This document shows positions 5,494-8,430 of a DNA stretch of 8,430 nucleotides, piece after piece. The stretch covers positions 1-8,430 of the forward strand of contig CAKAQP010000100.1 of NCBI GenBank assembly GCA_916720285.1. Direction: 5' to 3'. This DNA comes from an uncultured Lachnoanaerobaculum sp. Its GTDB lineage: Bacteria; Bacillota; Clostridia; Lachnospirales; Lachnospiraceae. The notes under the pieces were generated by a model. That model did no database searches, was not told where the DNA came from, and was given only the letters and a program-made list of their open reading frames with translations. A program made the position numbers and the translations under genes. The stretch's first letter is position 1, and each line of letters opens with the position of its first letter.

Positions 5494-5694
5494 TTATGAA
5501 ACTGATAATATTTCATTTATCTGTGATACCAATGTATCACAGTCAATTCCATGTACCATGCAAGCCTCTTCCAAGGTCTCCATCTGTGATGAAGGACATC
5601 CGAGGCAATGCATACCTGTTCTCATAAGTATAGGTGCTATTAAATCATTTGTAATCAACAGTTCACCGATTGTCATATTCTTATTTATTGTCAT
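5494..5694 (-). CDS. DUF1858 protein (hybrid-cluster-protein-associated redox disulfide domain)
   Basis: This 66-aa protein is a single DUF1858 domain. It opens MTIGELL (7-13), the family's typical first helix, followed by the motif MHCLGCPSS with C30-x-x-C33, and has additional cysteines at 45 and 52. The family is often found beside or fused to hybrid cluster proteins and other anaerobic redox enzymes; the two cysteines are thought to form a redox-active disulfide or bind metal, but the exact job is not settled. AGGAG (5702-5706), 7 nt upstream, supports the ATG at 5694. It follows the regulator gene by 23 nt and is probably the last gene of the glnS transcript. No hybrid cluster protein gene is in the window. 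Its stop overlaps a weak AT-only hairpin. Confidence 0.9.
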   Translation of the reverse strand: MTINKNMTIGELLITNDLIAPILMRTGMHCLGCPSSQMETLEEACMVHGIDCDTLVSQINEILSVS

Positions 5695-5717
5695 AATCTT
5701 ACTCCTTTACAATATTT

Positions 5718-7103
5718 TTATTCAGTATAAATCTTTTTGCCGAAATCTTCTATACCTTTTTTTATTTCATCTATAGTCAAGCCGGCAAAGCCTACCAAAA
5801 CGGTGGATTTTCTTATATTTCTACCTGTATAAAAAACAGATATAGGATAAAGTCTTATTCCTGCAAGCCTTCCGCAGTTTATTATCTCTTCCTCACTCAT
5901 ATGTTCAAGTGTTAGTAAGATATGTAGTCCCGAGTTATTTTCAAAAACTTTTGCTTGTGGCAGATTATTTCTTATACTTTCAATAAGAGCATCCCTCTTT
6001 AGCCTGTAGTTGGTTCTCATTCTGTTCAGATGTCTTTCAAAATATCCTTCCTTTATAAATGTTTCAAGGATATTTTGATCGGATCTTGGAACCGTACAGG
6101 ATAAGAATTTAAGTTTGCTCTCATACTCTTCCATCAACTTTTCAGGAAGAACCATATATGCAACTCTTATCGCCGGTGCTATTGCCTTTGAAAATGTTCC
6201 CATATATATGATTTTTGAAGGATCAAGTCCCTGCATAGCAGGTATGGGTTTACCTACAAATCTAAACTCCGAATCATAATCATCTTCTATTATATATCTG
6301 TCACTCTTTTCATAGCACCATGAAATCAGCTCTCTTCTTCTGTTTATAGGCATTATAACACCGGTAGGATATTGATTTGCAGGCATCAGATAGCATATAT
6401 CGGCATCAGTTGATTCAAGAATATCTATACTCATACCTTCATCATCCATATCCACACTGAGTACATTCCATGACATTGATTTAAAGATCTCTTTAGCTTT
6501 AATATATCCCGGATTTTCAAGTGCAATATTTCTTTTCCCTATCAATAATCCAAGAAGCAATATCAAATACTCGCTACCTGCTCCGACTATTATATTTGAA
6601 GGAGAACACACCACTCTTCTTGCAGTATGAAGATAATCTGCTATCTGAGTTCTAAGTCCAAACTCACCCTGCTTATCTCCTGCAATAAAAACATCTTCCT
6701 TTTCACTTGAAAACACCTTTCTTGCAATACTTCTCCATGATGCGTAAGGAAAACTCTTTGAGTCGATTCTTGTAGGTGAAAAATCAATCTTTATATCATC
6801 TTCAATCCTAAAATCTTTCCTTTTGGCTTCCCTTTTATATTTCTTTCTTTCAATGTTTAAAACATCCAGACGATTTACAATATATCCGCTACCGCCTCTG
6901 GATTTTAAATATCCTTCAGCTAAAAGCTGTTCATAGGCATTAACCACAGTGGTTCTTGATATCTTTAAACTCTGCGCCAGGCTTCTTGTAGATGGGAGCT
7001 TGGTATCAGGCAAAATGTGCCCGTTTTTTATCTCATTCTTTATAAATTCATAGATTTGCTCATATATAGGGCAATCACTATTTAAATCTATAAGGAGTTC
7101 CAT
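5718..7103 (-). CDS. MocR/PdxR-type transcription regulator (GntR wHTH fused to aminotransferase fold)
   Basis: This 461-aa protein has an N-terminal GntR-type winged helix (about 8-78: PIYEQIYEFI, LPSTRSLAQSL, SRTTVVNAYEQL, then the wing GSGYIV) and, after a basic linker (about 85-100), a class I aminotransferase-like domain (about 108-461). PLP-site features are present: PANQYPTG (241-248), EDDYDSEF (273-280), and the Schiff-base lysine K306 in GTFSK, followed by R313. Such proteins sense PLP or an amino acid adduct and usually control vitamin B6 or amino-acid genes. Length is normal for the family. The ATG shares one base with the glnS stop (TGATG) and has no good ribosome binding site, so translation is likely coupled to glnS. 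PdxR is normally beside pdxST; here neither gene is near, so the target cannot be stated and I give no symbol. YczR/GabR-like members are the alternative. Confidence 0.93.
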   Translation of the reverse strand: MELLIDLNSDCPIYEQIYEFIKNEIKNGHILPDTKLPSTRSLAQSLKISRTTVVNAYEQLLAEGYLKSRGGSGYIVNRLDVLNIERKKYKREAKRKDFRIEDDIKIDFSPTRIDSKSFPYASWRSIARKVFSSEKEDVFIAGDKQGEFGLRTQIADYLHTARRVVCSPSNIIVGAGSEYLILLLGLLIGKRNIALENPGYIKAKEIFKSMSWNVLSVDMDDEGMSIDILESTDADICYLMPANQYPTGVIMPINRRRELISWCYEKSDRYIIEDDYDSEFRFVGKPIPAMQGLDPSKIIYMGTFSKAIAPAIRVAYMVLPEKLMEEYESKLKFLSCTVPRSDQNILETFIKEGYFERHLNRMRTNYRLKRDALIESIRNNLPQAKVFENNSGLHILLTLEHMSEEEIINCGRLAGIRLYPISVFYTGRNIRKSTVLVGFAGLTIDEIKKGIEDFGKKIYTE

Positions 7104-8430
7104 CAGTCATTCTTAGGAAGCTTGAATGAGCTCTTAAGTGATACTATTCTGTTAAATACCAATGCATCAGGCTTTGAATCCTTGGCATCTACACAGAAGA
7201 ATCCGTTTCTTACAAACTGGAAGCTGTCATATGCCTTTGCATCTTTAAGACATGGCTCAACATAGCAATCTTTAAGTATTGTCAATGAGTTTGGATTGAG
7301 ATTCAAGTTTCCGTTCTCGTCAAGCTTGCCCTTTTCCTCATCAACTATATTCTCATAAAGTCTCATTTCAGCCTTAAGTGCAGTTTTTGCATTTACCCAG
7401 TGGATAGTTCCTTTTACCTTTCTCTCACTAAAACCTGAACCTGACTTTGTCGCAGGATCATATGTGGCATGAACCGCAATTATTTCACCGTTTTCATCTT
7501 TTTCCACAGATGTACAGGTTACAAAGTAAGCTCCCATAAGTCTTACTTCATTTCCCGGGAAGAGTCTGAAATACTTCTTTGGAGGTACTTCCATGAAATC
7601 CTCTCTCTCAATATAGAGTTCTCTACCAAACTCTATTTCTCTTTCTCCAAGCTCAGGATTTTCAAGATTGTTAGGCATTGTACATAATTCAGACTGACCT
7701 TCAGGATAATTATCTATTATAAGCTTTATAGGATCAAGTATTGCCATTATTCTTGACTTCTTAAGCTTTAAATCCTCTCTGATACAATACTCAAGCATTG
7801 CCGATTCTATAGAAGAATCTGCCTTTGATACTCCGGCAAGTTTTACAAAGTTTCTGATTGCATCAGGAGTATAACCTCTCCTTCTAAGTGCAGCTATTGA
7901 AACAAGTCTCGGATCATCCCATCCGTCAACTATACCGTCCTCTACAAGTTTCTTGATATATCTCTTACCCGTTACCACATTTGTAAGATAAAGCTTTGCA
8001 AACTCAATCTGTCTTGGCGGATGATCGTACTCACACTCTTTTACCACCCAGTCATAAAGCGGTCTGTGATCCTCAAACTCCAAAGTACAAAGGCTGTGTG
8101 TAATATTTTCTATAGCATCTTCTATCGGATGTGCAAAATCATACATAGGATAGATACACCATTTATCACCTGTATTGTGATGAGTCATTCTTGCAACTCT
8201 GTAGATTACCGGGTCTCTCATATTGATATTTGGTGATACCATATCAATCTTTGCACGAAGCACACGGCTTCCGTCCTCACAAAGTCCGTTCTTCATCTCT
8301 TCAAACAGCTTTAAGTTCTCTTCAACCGTTCTGTTTCTGTATGGACTTTCCTTTCCCGGAGTTTTAAAATCTCCTCTGTACTCTCTGATTTCATCGGCAC
8401 TTAAATCACAAACAAATGCCTTACCCTTCT
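7103..8430 (-). CDS. glnS: Glutamine-tRNA ligase (GlnRS), 5' end outside window
   Basis: The frame is open to the window edge, giving about 441 C-terminal residues of an enzyme usually near 555 long. It charges tRNA-Gln with glutamine in the cytoplasm. The visible part starts in the catalytic domain (PGKESPYRNRTVEENL), continues through RAKIDM, MRDPVIYR, WCIYPMYDFAHPIEDA and ITHSLCTLEF, all typical of GlnRS/GluRS class I enzymes, then WDDPRLVSIAALRRRG, and ends with the anticodon-binding beta-barrels (FRLFPGNEVRL, RKVKGTIHWV, NPNSLTIL, FFCVDAKDS). The nucleotide-binding HIGH motif is off-window. The position of the second signature (KMSKS; VMSKR in E. coli GlnRS) reads VVTGKR at about 7961-7978. 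The ATG at 8296 is internal. The stop overlaps the start of the regulator gene by one base. Confidence 0.98.
   Translation of the reverse strand, partial: KGKAFVCDLSADEIREYRGDFKTPGKESPYRNRTVEENLKLFEEMKNGLCEDGSRVLRAKIDMVSPNINMRDPVIYRVARMTHHNTGDKWCIYPMYDFAHPIEDAIENITHSLCTLEFEDHRPLYDWVVKECEYDHPPRQIEFAKLYLTNVVTGKRYIKKLVEDGIVDGWDDPRLVSIAALRRRGYTPDAIRNFVKLAGVSKADSSIESAMLEYCIREDLKLKKSRIMAILDPIKLIIDNYPEGQSELCTMPNNLENPELGEREIEFGRELYIEREDFMEVPPKKYFRLFPGNEVRLMGAYFVTCTSVEKDENGEIIAVHATYDPATKSGSGFSERKVKGTIHWVNAKTALKAEMRLYENIVDEEKGKLDENGNLNLNPNSLTILKDCYVEPCLKDAKAYDSFQFVRNGFFCVDAKDSKPDALVFNRIVSLKSSFKLPKND

Noticed and set aside
5490..5512. Possible terminator after the DUF1858 gene (ATATTAT/ATAATAT followed by TTTT on the minus strand)
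   Set aside because: The stem is only seven A-T pairs, overlaps the stop codon and would be too weak; the operon's real end is unclear.
4941..5776. Plus-strand open frames at 4941-5156 and 5558-5776
   Set aside because: Both are antisense to recognised genes and read across their ends and the terminator.
7469..8236. Plus-strand open frames inside glnS (7469-7687, 8021-8236)
   Set aside because: GlnRS is certain in the opposite direction; these are chance frames.

Overview
The window is low-GC Firmicute DNA. The GlnRS fragment, the GntR-aminotransferase regulator and the small DUF1858 protein look most like Lachnospiraceae/Clostridia (a Lachnoanaerobaculum-like genome would fit; this is from memory of the families, not a search). 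All intact genes lie on the minus strand, so the biological order runs from high to low coordinates. The only plus-strand gene is a decayed transposase.

Region 1 (8430-5494) is a compact housekeeping block: the 3' part of glnS (glutamine-tRNA ligase), a MocR/PdxR-type PLP-binding transcription regulator that starts inside the glnS stop codon (TGATG overlap), and after 22 nt a 66-aa DUF1858 'redox disulfide' protein with a CxxC motif.

Region 2 (5493-1524) is a type VII secretion (T7SSb/ESX) effector locus. It opens with a strong promoter (TTGACA, 17-nt spacer, TATAAC with extended -10 TG) whose -35 box sits in a perfect dyad. Then come a WXG100 protein with WRG and YxxxD signals, a Rho-independent terminator only 7 nt after it, a 96-aa helical partner-like protein, a 706-aa LXG-like effector candidate with no recognisable C-terminal toxin domain, and a 341-aa lipoprotein. 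The likely logic is: WXG100 and the small protein escort the LXG-like protein to the secretion machine, and the lipoprotein outside the membrane protects the producer. The immunity role is inferred from position and localisation only. The terminator would keep the WXG100 protein in excess over the rest.

Region 3 (1523-575) has no intact gene. It holds a beheaded 9-codon reading frame with good signals, a dense cluster of hairpins, and an internally deleted IS1182-type transposase (N-terminal 35 codons joined out of frame to the last ~127 codons, plus an in-frame stop), with short candidate terminal inverted repeats.

Region 4 (574-1) is a second lipoprotein gene, starting at GTG and running off the window. 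It aligns end to end with the lipoprotein in region 2, so the locus carries at least two paralogous lipoproteins separated by IS debris. This resembles the immunity-gene arrays seen next to polymorphic toxins and is the most interesting signal here.
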